Below, in pieces: positions 9,051 to 17,372 of a stretch of DNA of 46,883 bases. Numbering within the stretch: the stretch's first letter is position 1; each line of letters opens with the position of its first letter. The notes below the pieces were generated by a model. It saw only the letters and a program-made list of their open reading frames with translations. It was not told the origin of the DNA and did not search any database. This stretch comes from Acidithrix ferrooxidans (lineage in GTDB: Bacteria; Actinomycetota; Acidimicrobiia; Acidimicrobiales; Acidimicrobiaceae). The stretch spans positions 1-46,883 of the forward strand of contig NZ_JXYS01000066.1 of the NCBI RefSeq assembly GCF_000949295.1, in the 5' to 3' direction. Made by a program: the position numbers and the translations under genes.

Positions 9051-9116
9051 ATGATGGATTTATGCTTCGTAGGCATCGACGGGAGCGAATCACATCTTCG
9101 CTGGCTCGAGAGATAG
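9051..9116 (+). pseudogene. Relic of a universal stress protein (UspA) N-terminus
   Basis: From ATG 9054 the frame reads MDLCFVGIDGSESHLRWLER and then TAG at 9114-9116. FVGIDGSE followed by a helix start is the signature of the first beta strand and ATP loop of UspA-type proteins. Nothing else of the fold is left in any frame before 9211, apart from a helix-like GAAALALADHL in a shifted frame at about 9175-9207. It is best read as a decayed gene; with only about 20 residues matching, chance cannot be excluded. Confidence 0.35.
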
Positions 9117-9210
9117 CGCTAGATTGTTGGATTTTTGGCCCGATATTTTTGGCCCATCAAACAGGACAACTCCGGTGCGGCGGCTTTGGCGTTGGCTGAT
9201 CATTTGAGGA

Positions 9211-10200
9211 ATGAATTATTTTCAGAACTTAAGCGTTGTAGATAGCACGCATCCGTCTCTTTTGCATTATCTCCTCGTTACTTTGGTGGTATCGAGAGGT
9301 CTCGATCATCGAAAAATAGGAATTCTGATAGTTATGTTGTTTTTTAATGTCGCGGTTTCTCTAAATATTTCGGGAGCCGATGCTGCCAAATATCTTCATT
9401 CGCAACTATCGGCCGATATCTTGGAACTGGGAGTCGGGGAGACCTCACCAACTCTACTTCTTGAGCCAAATGGCCATCTGGTATCCTTGGCTGAAATCCA
9501 TAGGATTAGCAAAGATGAATTTGTCCTAATAGTTCCGGCTGCCGCATTGGAGGCAGTGCTAGTGCGATTGCGGATGTTTTTGATTCGAACTAAGGCAACG
9601 ATCGAAGTAGATAGTTGGCTTAATTTGGTAGTTGATACCGACGACTCATTTTCAGAGAGCGCAATTGCCACCAGCGGATCACTTCCCGGATATTACCAAA
9701 AGGCGCGACCATATCGAGACGAGGAATCGGTTCTCGATGGCGCTATTGACCCGAGCTACATCGGCCTTTGTGCGATCTCGAATTGGCCGGTTTCCATCAG
9801 AGATATAGCTTTAGGGGCACTTCCTAATTCAATTGGTGAGCTTGGTCGCTATGCCTCATTTACTAAAGGTTGCTATACGGGCCAAGAGTTAGTTGAGAGG
9901 GTGGATTCGAGAGGGGCGAAGGCGCCATCGTTGGTAATGGCCTTTGCAGGGACTGGATTTAGTGATGAACTTGGTGCGGAGGTATTTCAGAACTCTAAAG
10001 GCGTAGGCTTTGTTACCTCAATAGCGGCGGTTTCCCACGATCTTTTAGAGTTGGCTAAATTGAATCCCAAGATCGTTCTAGATGATCTCTCTAGCTATGA
10101 GACCGTCGGCTTTATGAGGGTCACTAGAGCTTTTGTGACAGATAATCTAACCTTCCTGGGCGAAACGGCCAAGGAAGTCAAAGTAGCTGCGATCTTTTGA
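9211..10200 (+). CDS. ygfZ: YgfZ/GcvT-type folate-binding protein (Fe-S cluster maintenance)
   Basis: YgfZ-family proteins help maintain certain iron-sulfur enzymes and use a folate. The diagnostic KGCYTGQELVER motif is present at about residue 220, with the redox-active Cys. The upstream LNISGADAAKYLHSQLSADI and LLEPNGHLVSL match the family N-terminus. Relative to that, the frame from ATG 9211 has about 41 extra residues, including an odd hydrophobic run (LLHYLLVTLVV). GAGGA directly abuts ATG 9211. An internal ATG at 9334 (MLFFNVAVSLNISG) gives the normal family length but has no clear ribosome binding site. The true start is unsettled. No operon partner. Confidence 0.8.
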   Translation: MNYFQNLSVVDSTHPSLLHYLLVTLVVSRGLDHRKIGILIVMLFFNVAVSLNISGADAAKYLHSQLSADILELGVGETSPTLLLEPNGHLVSLAEIHRISKDEFVLIVPAAALEAVLVRLRMFLIRTKATIEVDSWLNLVVDTDDSFSESAIATSGSLPGYYQKARPYRDEESVLDGAIDPSYIGLCAISNWPVSIRDIALGALPNSIGELGRYASFTKGCYTGQELVERVDSRGAKAPSLVMAFAGTGFSDELGAEVFQNSKGVGFVTSIAAVSHDLLELAKLNPKIVLDDLSSYETVGFMRVTRAFVTDNLTFLGETAKEVKVAAIF

Positions 10201-10233
10201 ACTAGCGCTTCCATCGAGTCTTTGTTGTTGAAA

Positions 10234-11598
10234 TTAGAGGTCCAGATTTAAATCTGATCGATCAAAGGCAACCGTCATAGCCGTTCCGGAGCTATTTTCT
10301 ACAAAGGGAGATTTATAAGAGATCCTACCGTTCATGTTTTGTGCCAGTCGCGATGCAATCAGAAGGCCAAAGCCCGAGCCAACCTCTCTTGCTTTAGTAT
10401 CTCCAGCTTGGTAAGGGCGTTTGAAAATTGCCTCTTTGGCGGTTTCTGAAATTCCTGGACCATCGTCTGCGATAGTGATTCTTATCTCGTTGTCTTGTAT
10501 CGAACATGTAAGTGCTATGCGCGTGGCTGCAAACTTGTAGGCGTTATCACCGATGTTGGTCAGAATTTGAATCAATCGATCTGGATCGCCTTGGATCTCA
10601 AGATCGGATGAAGTTGAAAAGGGAAGGTATTTAAAGTCGATCTGACTTCGCCTTGCTTTGTCCCCAAGAACCCTTGCTACCTGGTCGGCAATCATCTTGG
10701 GGTCAATCTTTTGAATGGAGAGTGAGAAGGTGTTGGCCTGGAGCTTTGCTAGATCTAGTAGATCTCCTACGAGGCGGCTTAGGCGGTTTGCCTGGTTTAG
10801 AATCGTCTTGGCACCGTCGTTGGGCTCTACCGCACTATCTATAATCCCTTCTGCGTAACCTTTGATCGATGTCAGAGGCGTTCTAAGATCATGTGAAATC
10901 GCAAGGAGAAATTGACTTTGAGCATCCTTTGATTCCGCTAGATCTTGCGCCATCGTATTGATCGACTCGATCAGAAGGTCAAGTTCTTTAAATCTCTGCG
11001 GGTCATCTGGAATGCGAGCCTCAAAGTCTCCTTTGGCGATTTTGGAGGTTGTGGCGATTACTCCAAGTATTGGTTTTGTCAATCTGAAGGTCAGCGCCTC
11101 AGCTGCAACTATTGCGATAAGGATGGCAGTCAGCATGGTGATCGCTAGGAAGATGATTGCGGTATGAATTGGCGGAATCGCACGGGTGATAACTAAGAGG
11201 TTTAACCTAGATTGTGGCGAGCCGACACCGGTATGAATTGGTAGTGCCGCGTATGCAAAGTTTCTAAAGACTCCACTTTGGCCATAGCCTCCAAGGATTT
11301 TTGTTGGCGAAAATATCGAGGCGATCAGTGGCCGCGGTAGGTTGAAGAGGGGCATCCCGGTGGTTTGGTTGATTGGAATTAATTTGGCGCCGTCCAAAGC
11401 GGCTGCGATCCGGATCAACCTTAGGATTTGAGCATTTGCAATATTTGCTTGGTTGGCGATCGTCTCAACCTCTTTGCTTAGTTGAACGACCGCTCCATGC
11501 TGGACTTGGGCCCTTAGGATTAGGACAACTCCGGTTCCCGCAACGATGAGAGCCACTAGTACTACCAATGATATAGTTAGTGCTAGTCGATGTCGCAT
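10234..11598 (-). CDS. Sensor histidine kinase (two-component)
   Basis: A membrane sensor kinase of 454 residues that phosphorylates the regulator encoded just upstream. Order: membrane helix 1 (about 7-28), an extracytoplasmic sensor region (about 30-143), helix 2 (about 146-168), then HAMP (about 170-222). The H-box ISHDLRTPLTSIKGY follows with His236, then the N-box with NIGDNAYKF, the G1 box DDGPGIS, and the G2 box GSGFGLLIASRL. The F-box reads IFKRPYQ instead of the usual IFERFYR, a mild divergence. It follows the regulator gene by 82 bases on the same strand, so they probably form one operon. The stimulus is not evident; the sensor region has no known domain I recognise. Confidence 0.9.
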   Translation of the reverse strand: MRHRLALTISLVVLVALIVAGTGVVLILRAQVQHGAVVQLSKEVETIANQANIANAQILRLIRIAAALDGAKLIPINQTTGMPLFNLPRPLIASIFSPTKILGGYGQSGVFRNFAYAALPIHTGVGSPQSRLNLLVITRAIPPIHTAIIFLAITMLTAILIAIVAAEALTFRLTKPILGVIATTSKIAKGDFEARIPDDPQRFKELDLLIESINTMAQDLAESKDAQSQFLLAISHDLRTPLTSIKGYAEGIIDSAVEPNDGAKTILNQANRLSRLVGDLLDLAKLQANTFSLSIQKIDPKMIADQVARVLGDKARRSQIDFKYLPFSTSSDLEIQGDPDRLIQILTNIGDNAYKFAATRIALTCSIQDNEIRITIADDGPGISETAKEAIFKRPYQAGDTKAREVGSGFGLLIASRLAQNMNGRISYKSPFVENSSGTAMTVAFDRSDLNLDL

Positions 11599-11680
11599 TT
11601 TCTAGGTGACCTTTCATCTTATTGATCTTCGTAAATATCTTTGTTCGTTGCGAGCTACAGTCCTTAGTGGTGATCTTGAT

Positions 11681-12367
11681 TCACTCGAGCCTGTATCCAA
11701 CTCCCCATAGGGTCACTAAATTCAACTCGTCTTTGAATTTTTTGCGCAACTGTCGAATATGAACGTCGATCGTGCGCTCATCTCCAAACCACTCGACACC
11801 CCAAACTGCCTCGAGAATCTGATCTCGATTCAGGGCAATCTTGCGATTCAGTACCAAGTATCGCAGGAGCTCAAATTCCTTAGTGGTAAGAGCAACCTCA
11901 ATGCCGCTACATGTAACACGGTGTGCGAAGGTGTCAATTTTGATATTTCCAGCCTCCATCTGTGGTGTGGGTGCTGGCGTGGAGGTATCGGTTCGCCGCA
12001 GTATCGCCTTTATGCGTGCGATTACTTCCCGAGGTGAAAACGGTTTGGCGACATAGTCGTCTGCTCCTAGCTCAAGTCCTAAAATTCGGTCGATCTCGCC
12101 ATCTCGAGCCGTGACCACCATTATTGGCACCTGGGATTTACCTCTAATCTCCTTGAGCAATTCAAGGCCATCTACTCCACCTGGTAGACCAAGATCCAAT
12201 AAGATCAGCGATGGGCTTGCGGTTTCGATTAGTTGGCGAGCGGAATGGGCGTCACCGGCTATTAGGGCTCGGTAGCCTTCTTTTCGAAGATAGCTGTTTA
12301 AAAGGTCAGCGATATCGGGATCGTCTTCGATGATTGCAATCGTTAGCACATTTTGGCTATTTGTCAA
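11681..12367 (-). CDS. OmpR/PhoB-family response regulator
   Basis: A 228-residue DNA-binding regulator. The receiver domain (about 8-122) has the acidic pair IIEDD (14-16), the phosphoacceptor Asp58 in LILLDLGLPG, and the conserved Lys in DDYVAKPFSP. The winged-helix domain (about 135-228) contains LTTKEFELLRYL and RTIDVHIRQLRKKF, typical of OmpR-type regulators. The start is TTG 12367, with AAGGCGGA six bases upstream. It is the first gene of an operon with the sensor kinase. The genes it controls are unknown; its paired kinase is not adjacent to the pst genes, so it cannot simply be called PhoP. Confidence 0.9.
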   Translation of the reverse strand: MTNSQNVLTIAIIEDDPDIADLLNSYLRKEGYRALIAGDAHSARQLIETASPSLILLDLGLPGGVDGLELLKEIRGKSQVPIMVVTARDGEIDRILGLELGADDYVAKPFSPREVIARIKAILRRTDTSTPAPTPQMEAGNIKIDTFAHRVTCSGIEVALTTKEFELLRYLVLNRKIALNRDQILEAVWGVEWFGDERTIDVHIRQLRKKFKDELNLVTLWGVGYRLE

Positions 12368-13041
12368 TTGGTTCCGCCTTGATGGTCTTGCCTGTCACTT
12401 AAACTAGATGGAGATGTTTAGGAAAATATGATCAATGAGGTTCATCAGTGACTTTTAGGATATCTGATGAGCTTTTTGGATCGTGACTTCCTTTAGGGCG
12501 TTTATATAATTGGAATTTAAGAGTCGCTAGATCGGTGCTTTTGATTTGGAGTTAATTGTAGTCAAATAGATACAAATCAATAGTCGTACCTTAAATAGCT
12601 CTATTTCAGTTATTAGTTTTTTGCCTTTGCCCACATAAGCGGAATCCTGGATAAATCCTCCACGACCCTTATGTGTCTCTCGTCTAAAGTATTTTTCGCT
12701 CAAAATCAAAGAGTTCAAATGATTCGGGTACGCCAACCTAATGGGCCACCTTCTAGGCTTTTAGCGATTTATAGACAACGCAAGGCTTTTCAGTTTGGCA
12801 GTCGCGCCCCTTGTAGGATCTATTCGAATTGCCACATCTTTCGATTTCGAGACGATTCTCATAAAATGTAAGGATGCATACCTCTCTAGAGATTGATCCA
12901 TGGAATTGATAGATGGGCAGAATACAGCCAATCCTCGCATTTGGCTCTTCTTGGGAGGTTTAGTGCTTTGGTCTGGCTAGCCTTGGGTGCAACCCATTTT
13001 GGAAATTAAAGTTTTAAAGACAAAGGTAGATCTGATCGTAA
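12368..13041. other. Divergent intergenic region between regulator and trp operon
   Basis: No gene of normal size is supported in these 674 bases. They must hold the promoters of the two-component operon (leftward) and of trpC (rightward). Notable items are an eight-base inverted repeat CACATAAG/CTTATGTG (12632-12639/12668-12675) and a possible trp leader (12900-13000). Confidence 0.5.
12900..13000 (+). promoter_or_regulatory. Possible trp leader peptide and small attenuator
   Basis: A 26-codon frame (12900-12980) reading MELIDGQNTANPRIWLFLGG and on to LWSG has two Trp codons (15 and 24). Directly after its TAG comes TGGGT-GCA-ACCCA (12984-12996) followed by TTTT, a minimal terminator-like hairpin, 42 bases before trpC. 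The layout fits transcription attenuation. However, the stem is only five pairs, the Trp codons are not adjacent, and I see no clear competing antiterminator. A membrane-protein remnant is the alternative. Confidence 0.25.
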
Positions 13042-13839
13042 GTGGGCGTTGAAGGCACATACTTAGAAAAGATAATGCAATGGCATCGAGATCGATCAAA
13101 GGCTGATCGTCGTGATCGAAGAGATCTCCGTGATCAAGCTTTGGAAATAAAGGCTCCACCGTCTCTGGCGGGTGCCCTCCGGCAAGATCTGGGTGTATCT
13201 GTAATTGCAGAGTGTAAGAGGCGATCGCCCTCACGGGGGGAACTAAATGAAATCAGAGATCCACTAGCTCTTGCGACCATGTATAGCCAAGGCGGAGCTA
13301 GGGCAATTTCAGTTCTAACCGATCGTGAGTTCTTCAGTGGTTCTTTGGATGACCTAGATGTCGTAGCTTCTTCATTGCCGATTGCTATATTGCGCAAGGA
13401 CTTTACTGTAGATGAAAGAGATATCTACGATGCGAAGATTCACGGTGCCAGCGCAGTTCTTTTGATCGTCGCTGGTTTAGAGGCCAATGAGCTTAGAGAC
13501 CTACATTCTTGTGCTCTCGAAGTTGGGTTGGATGTTTTAGTAGAGACGCACGATGAGGCCGAGATTGAGATAGCACTGGCCATCGGGGCCCAAATTATCG
13601 GAATAAATCAGCGTAATTTGAGAGATTTTTCGATCGACACCTATCTTGCAAGTCGTCTTGCTCCACTAATTGGATCGTCGGCTATCAAGGTGGCTGAATC
13701 TGGCGTCTCCACACCGATGCAGATGAGCGAGCTTTTGGCGGCCGGTTTTGATGCAGCTTTAATTGGTGAATCACTTGTTCGCTCGGGGTCTCCTAGGAAT
13801 AGCACTGCCGAATTTGTTTTAAGTGGCCAACCAAGTTAG
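13042..13839 (+). CDS. trpC: Indole-3-glycerol-phosphate synthase
   Basis: Closes the indole ring in tryptophan synthesis, turning carboxyphenylaminodeoxyribulose phosphate into indole-3-glycerol phosphate. The 265-residue protein has the (beta/alpha)8 marks: the N-terminal TYLEKIMQWHRDR, catalytic VIAECKRRSPSRG, ILRKDF, INQRNL and VAESG. The start is GTG 13042, which keeps the family-typical TYL start only five residues in; the ribosome binding site is poor. It is first of trpC-trpF-trpB-trpA, with 13 bases to trpF if trpF starts at 13853. trpE, trpG and trpD are not in the window, so the early steps are encoded elsewhere. Confidence 0.95.
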   Translation: MGVEGTYLEKIMQWHRDRSKADRRDRRDLRDQALEIKAPPSLAGALRQDLGVSVIAECKRRSPSRGELNEIRDPLALATMYSQGGARAISVLTDREFFSGSLDDLDVVASSLPIAILRKDFTVDERDIYDAKIHGASAVLLIVAGLEANELRDLHSCALEVGLDVLVETHDEAEIEIALAIGAQIIGINQRNLRDFSIDTYLASRLAPLIGSSAIKVAESGVSTPMQMSELLAAGFDAALIGESLVRSGSPRNSTAEFVLSGQPS

Positions 13840-13852
13840 GGCGTTGTCGGAA

Positions 13853-14536
13853 ATGTTTATCAAGATATGTGGTATCACAAATGAGGAAGATGCCCTTTTG
13901 GCGGTTGCGCTTGGAGCCGATGCCCTTGGCTTTATCTTTGCACCCTCTCCCCGGATGGTCTCTGTCAATGTTGCGCGCGATATTATCAAACGCTTGCCAA
14001 GTGAAATTTTGACTATCGGTGTATTTGTAAACGAGGATCCAGATGAGTTGGTCAGAATAGTTCATTCGGTTGGGCTGGGCGGTGCTCAACTGCATGGAAA
14101 CGAGAGTGTCGAGACCGTGTTATCGCTGCGATTGAGGCTCAACTACCTCATCAAGGCGCTTCCGGCAGATGGAATGTCGATTAGATCTTTTTTTCGCTAT
14201 CCAGTAGATGCACTTTTAGTCGATAGTGCACAGCCTGGATCAGGAAAGGCCTTTGATTGGTCGATCATTGAGGCAGAACACATGCCCAAAAGGATTATTT
14301 TGGCAGGTGGACTAAATAGCGAAAATGTTCGAGAGGCTATTACCACGGTTAGACCATATGGGGTTGACGTCTCAAGTGGGGTAGAGTCCGCTCCTGGAAA
14401 GAAAGACCCCGTTGCGCTTCGCGCTTTTATTTCAAATGCGAAGTCTGCATTTGTGACTCTAGATAGGGACCCGCTTGGCGATAGCATAAGTGCTACTTCA
14501 AGTTCGCCGATCTTCAATTGGGAGGAACACCTTTGA
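13853..14536 (+). CDS. trpF: Phosphoribosylanthranilate isomerase
   Basis: Performs the Amadori rearrangement of phosphoribosylanthranilate, the step before TrpC. The family start [10 protein letters not shown] with the catalytic Cys (residue 6) fits ATG 13853. A GTG at 13823 would overlap trpC and add ten unmatched residues. [22 protein letters not shown] with the catalytic Asp, LAGGL, and VDVSSGVE with the phosphate-binding loop complete the barrel. The C-terminus extends about 25 residues past the last barrel motif (to NWEEHL). That tail covers the trpB ribosome binding site and ends in a TTGA overlap with the trpB start, suggesting translational coupling. Confidence 0.93.
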   Translation: MFIKICGITNEEDALLAVALGADALGFIFAPSPRMVSVNVARDIIKRLPSEILTIGVFVNEDPDELVRIVHSVGLGGAQLHGNESVETVLSLRLRLNYLIKALPADGMSIRSFFRYPVDALLVDSAQPGSGKAFDWSIIEAEHMPKRIILAGGLNSENVREAITTVRPYGVDVSSGVESAPGKKDPVALRAFISNAKSAFVTLDRDPLGDSISATSSSPIFNWEEHL

Positions 14537-15723
14537 CAAATCTTAGCCAGGATCCAAAAGCAATTAGTGGAGATTTTGATGGCCGCTTCGGGGACTTTGG
14601 CGGTCGATATATCCCTGAGTCTTTAAACCATGCAGTCGTGGAACTCGAGCGGACATTTAATGAGGCATGGGCTGATCCAGAGTTTATGGCCACATACCTG
14701 TCGATTCTCAATAGTTACGGTGGGCGACCATCTCCGGTCACAAAGTGTAACAACCTTTCACGCTCTCTTGGAATAGAACTTTATTTGAAGAGGGAAGACC
14801 TAAATCACACGGGTAGCCACAAGATAAATAATGTGATCGGTCAAGCCCTTTTGACCAAGCGTATGGGTAAGACCAGAATTATTGCAGAGACTGGGGCCGG
14901 CCAACACGGCGTTGCTACCGCCACAGCAGCGGCGCTACTTGGCCTTAAATGCACCGTTTATATGGGCGAATTAGATACCGAACGTCAAGCGCTCAATGTG
15001 TTTAGGATGAAGTTGTTGGGCTCGGAGGTCGTTGCTGTCACTTCGGGATCTAGGACGCTGAAGGATGCGATTAATGAGGCAATGCGCGAATGGGTTGCAT
15101 GTGTAGAAGATACCCACTATTGCATTGGTTCAGTTATGGGGCCGCATCCATATCCCTATATGGTAAGACAGTTCCAAAAGATTATAGGCGAAGAGGCTCG
15201 ACCGCAGATCAATGCGCTAATTGGCAATGATCCAGATTTTGTAATAGCGTGCGTTGGGGGAGGCTCCAACGCAGCAGGCACCTTCCACGCCTTTGTTGAA
15301 TCTCGGTCGGCTCTTATAGGTGTTGAACCAGCTGGTGGAGCTGCAGTGGGCCGTGGTGTGCCGGGTGTTATCCATGGAATGCGTTCCCAGTTCTTACAAG
15401 ATGAATTTGGTCAGCTACAGGAGGCTCATTCAGTTTCGGCGGGTTTGGACTATCCCGGTGTAGGCCCCGAGCACTCCTATTTGAGTGCTATTGGACGCGC
15501 ACAATATGAGAGTGTGAATGATGAAGAGGTCCTAAGTGCCTTTCAGCTACTTGCACGTTCCGAGGGAATTATTCCGGCATTAGAACCAGCTCATGGCCTG
15601 GCCTATATCGTCAGAGAGGCTGGTAAGGCGATTCCATTTGGCTCCAGTGTGCTTTTGACGATGTCTGGTCGAGGCGATAAAGATGCTGAGACCGTTGCAC
15701 ATATGCTTGGTTATTTTCAATAG
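14533..15723 (+). CDS. trpB: Tryptophan synthase beta chain
   Basis: PLP enzyme that joins indole and serine to give tryptophan, in an alpha2-beta2 complex with TrpA. The start chosen is TTG 14533, which has GGGAGG at 14519-14524 and overlaps the trpF stop as TTGA. The alternative TTG 14518 has no such site. Visible: FGGRYIPE, the PLP Lys97 in the GSHKINN motif, ETGAGQHG, the phosphate-binding GGGSNA, and GRGDKD at the C-terminus. Length 396 is normal for the TrpB1 type. The whole gene is intact, and its stop at 15723 is three bases before the trpA start. Confidence 0.96.
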   Translation: MTNLSQDPKAISGDFDGRFGDFGGRYIPESLNHAVVELERTFNEAWADPEFMATYLSILNSYGGRPSPVTKCNNLSRSLGIELYLKREDLNHTGSHKINNVIGQALLTKRMGKTRIIAETGAGQHGVATATAAALLGLKCTVYMGELDTERQALNVFRMKLLGSEVVAVTSGSRTLKDAINEAMREWVACVEDTHYCIGSVMGPHPYPYMVRQFQKIIGEEARPQINALIGNDPDFVIACVGGGSNAAGTFHAFVESRSALIGVEPAGGAAVGRGVPGVIHGMRSQFLQDEFGQLQEAHSVSAGLDYPGVGPEHSYLSAIGRAQYESVNDEEVLSAFQLLARSEGIIPALEPAHGLAYIVREAGKAIPFGSSVLLTMSGRGDKDAETVAHMLGYFQ

Positions 15724-15725
15724 AT

Positions 15726-16532
15726 TTGGGTGAGATTTTGATAGAGAATGAAACCTCTTGTAGTCTTGAGGTGAGGCTAAGAAGCCAGCGAGCAAAAGGT
15801 CGTAAGATCCTCGTGCCATATGTGACAGGGGGCTATGACGACAGCTGGTTAGAGACTATTCAGGCTATCGCTGAGGCTGGAGCTGACGCGATCGAGATCG
15901 GAATTCCATTTTCAGATCCCATTATGGATGGGCCGATTATTCAAGCAGCATCCCAGCAAGCGCTCGATCGAGGGGTGACTCCAGCTTCCATCTTTGCTCA
16001 ATTGGAGAAGTTGGATATCGACGTTCCGTTGATTGCCATGACCTATTGCAACCTTGTCTTTCACAGTGGATTTGAACGTTTTGGCGGGTGGCTCTCGATG
16101 GGCGGAGTAACTGGAACTATCTTTCCGGACCTACCGTTGGAAGAGTCACACAAGTGGTCAGACTATGCAGAGTCGATAGGGATAGCAAATATTCTTTTAG
16201 TCGCGCCTACTTCGTCTATCTCGCGTAGCCAGGAGATTGCCAGCGCTAGCCGTGGCTTTGTATATGGTGTTGGGTTGATGGGCGTTACCGGAATTCGAGC
16301 TAGCCTTGCAGAGAGTGCCTCGAAGGTTGCATCTTCCCTAAAGGCTATTACAGATCGGGTCGTCCTGGTTGGGATCGGCATATCTACTCCTCAGCAGGCG
16401 AAAGAAGTTGCTCAAGTTAGTGACGGTGTGATAGTGGGGTCTGCCTTGGTCAAGCGACTACTCGATGGCGAGGGACCAAATGGTGCCTATGCCTTTATCT
16501 CCTCGTTGCGCTCCGGCCTAGATGACCTTTAG
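15726..16532 (+). CDS. trpA: Tryptophan synthase alpha chain
   Basis: Cleaves indole-3-glycerol phosphate to indole and glyceraldehyde 3-phosphate; indole passes through the tunnel to TrpB. The 268-residue barrel has the catalytic Glu57 and Asp68 in IEIGIPFSDPIMDGP. MTYCN, GTIFPDLPLEE, LVAPTS and GVGLMGVTG also fit, with the phosphate loop GIGIS after them. TTG 15726 is the start that places these at family positions. It is the last gene of the trp cluster; a HIT-like gene follows after 126 bases. No strong terminator hairpin is visible directly after it. Confidence 0.95.
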   Translation: MGEILIENETSCSLEVRLRSQRAKGRKILVPYVTGGYDDSWLETIQAIAEAGADAIEIGIPFSDPIMDGPIIQAASQQALDRGVTPASIFAQLEKLDIDVPLIAMTYCNLVFHSGFERFGGWLSMGGVTGTIFPDLPLEESHKWSDYAESIGIANILLVAPTSSISRSQEIASASRGFVYGVGLMGVTGIRASLAESASKVASSLKAITDRVVLVGIGISTPQQAKEVAQVSDGVIVGSALVKRLLDGEGPNGAYAFISSLRSGLDDL

Positions 16533-16658
16533 GTGTTAACTCCTCTCAATGCTTTTAGCTTGTATATAAAAAATCTTGGACAATTTTAGATAGAGTTGAG
16601 ATCTCGAATTGTCCTAGATGGTATTTCTCTTGTGAACTTTCCGAGCGAGGTGGTAAAA

Positions 16659-16973
16659 ATGACATTCCCGGATTGTGAGCTTTGCCAAGCGATAAAGATT
16701 ACGCCTTGGCTCTATGAAGACGATATTTGCTTCGTGGCGCTGTGTGAATCCTGCGACGTTCCAATGGTTGTTCTACGAGAACACAGTGTTGATCTGTCAG
16801 AAGAGCTGCTTGATGACCTGATCGAAAAGTTAACAAAAGCGGCCAGTTCTTATTTTGGTGAGCGTGAATTTTTCATAGATAAGATTCGACGACAGATCCC
16901 CGATCACTTTCATGCCCATGCTCGGCCGCGCCCTAACTATATGATCTTTCGCCAAGGCCAAGGATCGAATTAG
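16659..16973 (+). CDS. HIT-like zinc-binding protein, hypothetical
   Basis: I start at ATG 16659 because GAGGTGG lies 5 to 8 bases upstream; a longer frame from 16596 has no such site. The 104-residue protein has two Cys pairs, CELC and CESC, and the C-terminal HFHAHARPRP. This is the pattern of HIT-superfamily proteins with a structural zinc and a histidine triad-like active site. Such proteins hydrolyse or transfer nucleotides, but the substrate here is unknown. It follows trpA in the same direction and may be read with it. The triad is HxHxH with basic residues after it. Confidence 0.65.
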   Translation: MTFPDCELCQAIKITPWLYEDDICFVALCESCDVPMVVLREHSVDLSEELLDDLIEKLTKAASSYFGEREFFIDKIRRQIPDHFHAHARPRPNYMIFRQGQGSN

Positions 16974-17372
16974 GTCATATGTTTGGCGGCTTGAGATGTC
17001 GAGCAATCTCTCTGGGTATTGGAGAGATTGTCTCGGGCAAATGACGGGCTTCGCTACCTTCAATGGCTACATTTAATTGAGCATGTACCTATGTTGACGA
17101 TTGATCGATGCTCCAATGGTCCCTCCAAATGAAATTTCGCCTCTAGATGGCGGATATTGGAGCCCATCGCCTAGAGCGACCCTGCATGACTAACTCAGCT
17201 CCTTGGCGGTCGATGCTTTATCGAGGCGGTTTGGACCTAAAGCTAGTGGAAAATTCCCAAAATTCGATCGTATTGTTTTTTGCTTGGATAGCGCAATAAC
17301 TAGATGGCGCAGAAGAACCTATTTGCTGATCGCTGCTGCGCCGTGGTTATTTAATTTTTTACTTCGGTGACC
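16974..17372. other. Convergent gap with a hairpin
   Basis: About 400 bases between a rightward and a leftward gene, so it should hold their transcription ends. The only clear structure is the hairpin 17004-17030. No frame looks coding. Confidence 0.5.
17004..17030 (+). terminator. Hairpin downstream of the HIT-like gene
   Basis: CAATCTCTC (17004-17012) and GAGAGATTG (17022-17030) form a perfect nine-base stem with a nine-base loop, 31 bases after the HIT-like stop. There is no T tract on either side, so termination would be inefficient or factor-dependent. Confidence 0.4.

Larger units (their letters stand above)
8783..9210. other. Gap with several repeats and a stress-protein relic
   Basis: No intact gene. 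The segment holds a perfect 11-base inverted repeat (8880-8890/8931-8941), a nine-base hairpin (8985-8993/9003-9011) and the relic of a universal stress protein at 9051-9116. TTTTTGGCCC also occurs twice at about 9129-9153. Confidence 0.5.
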
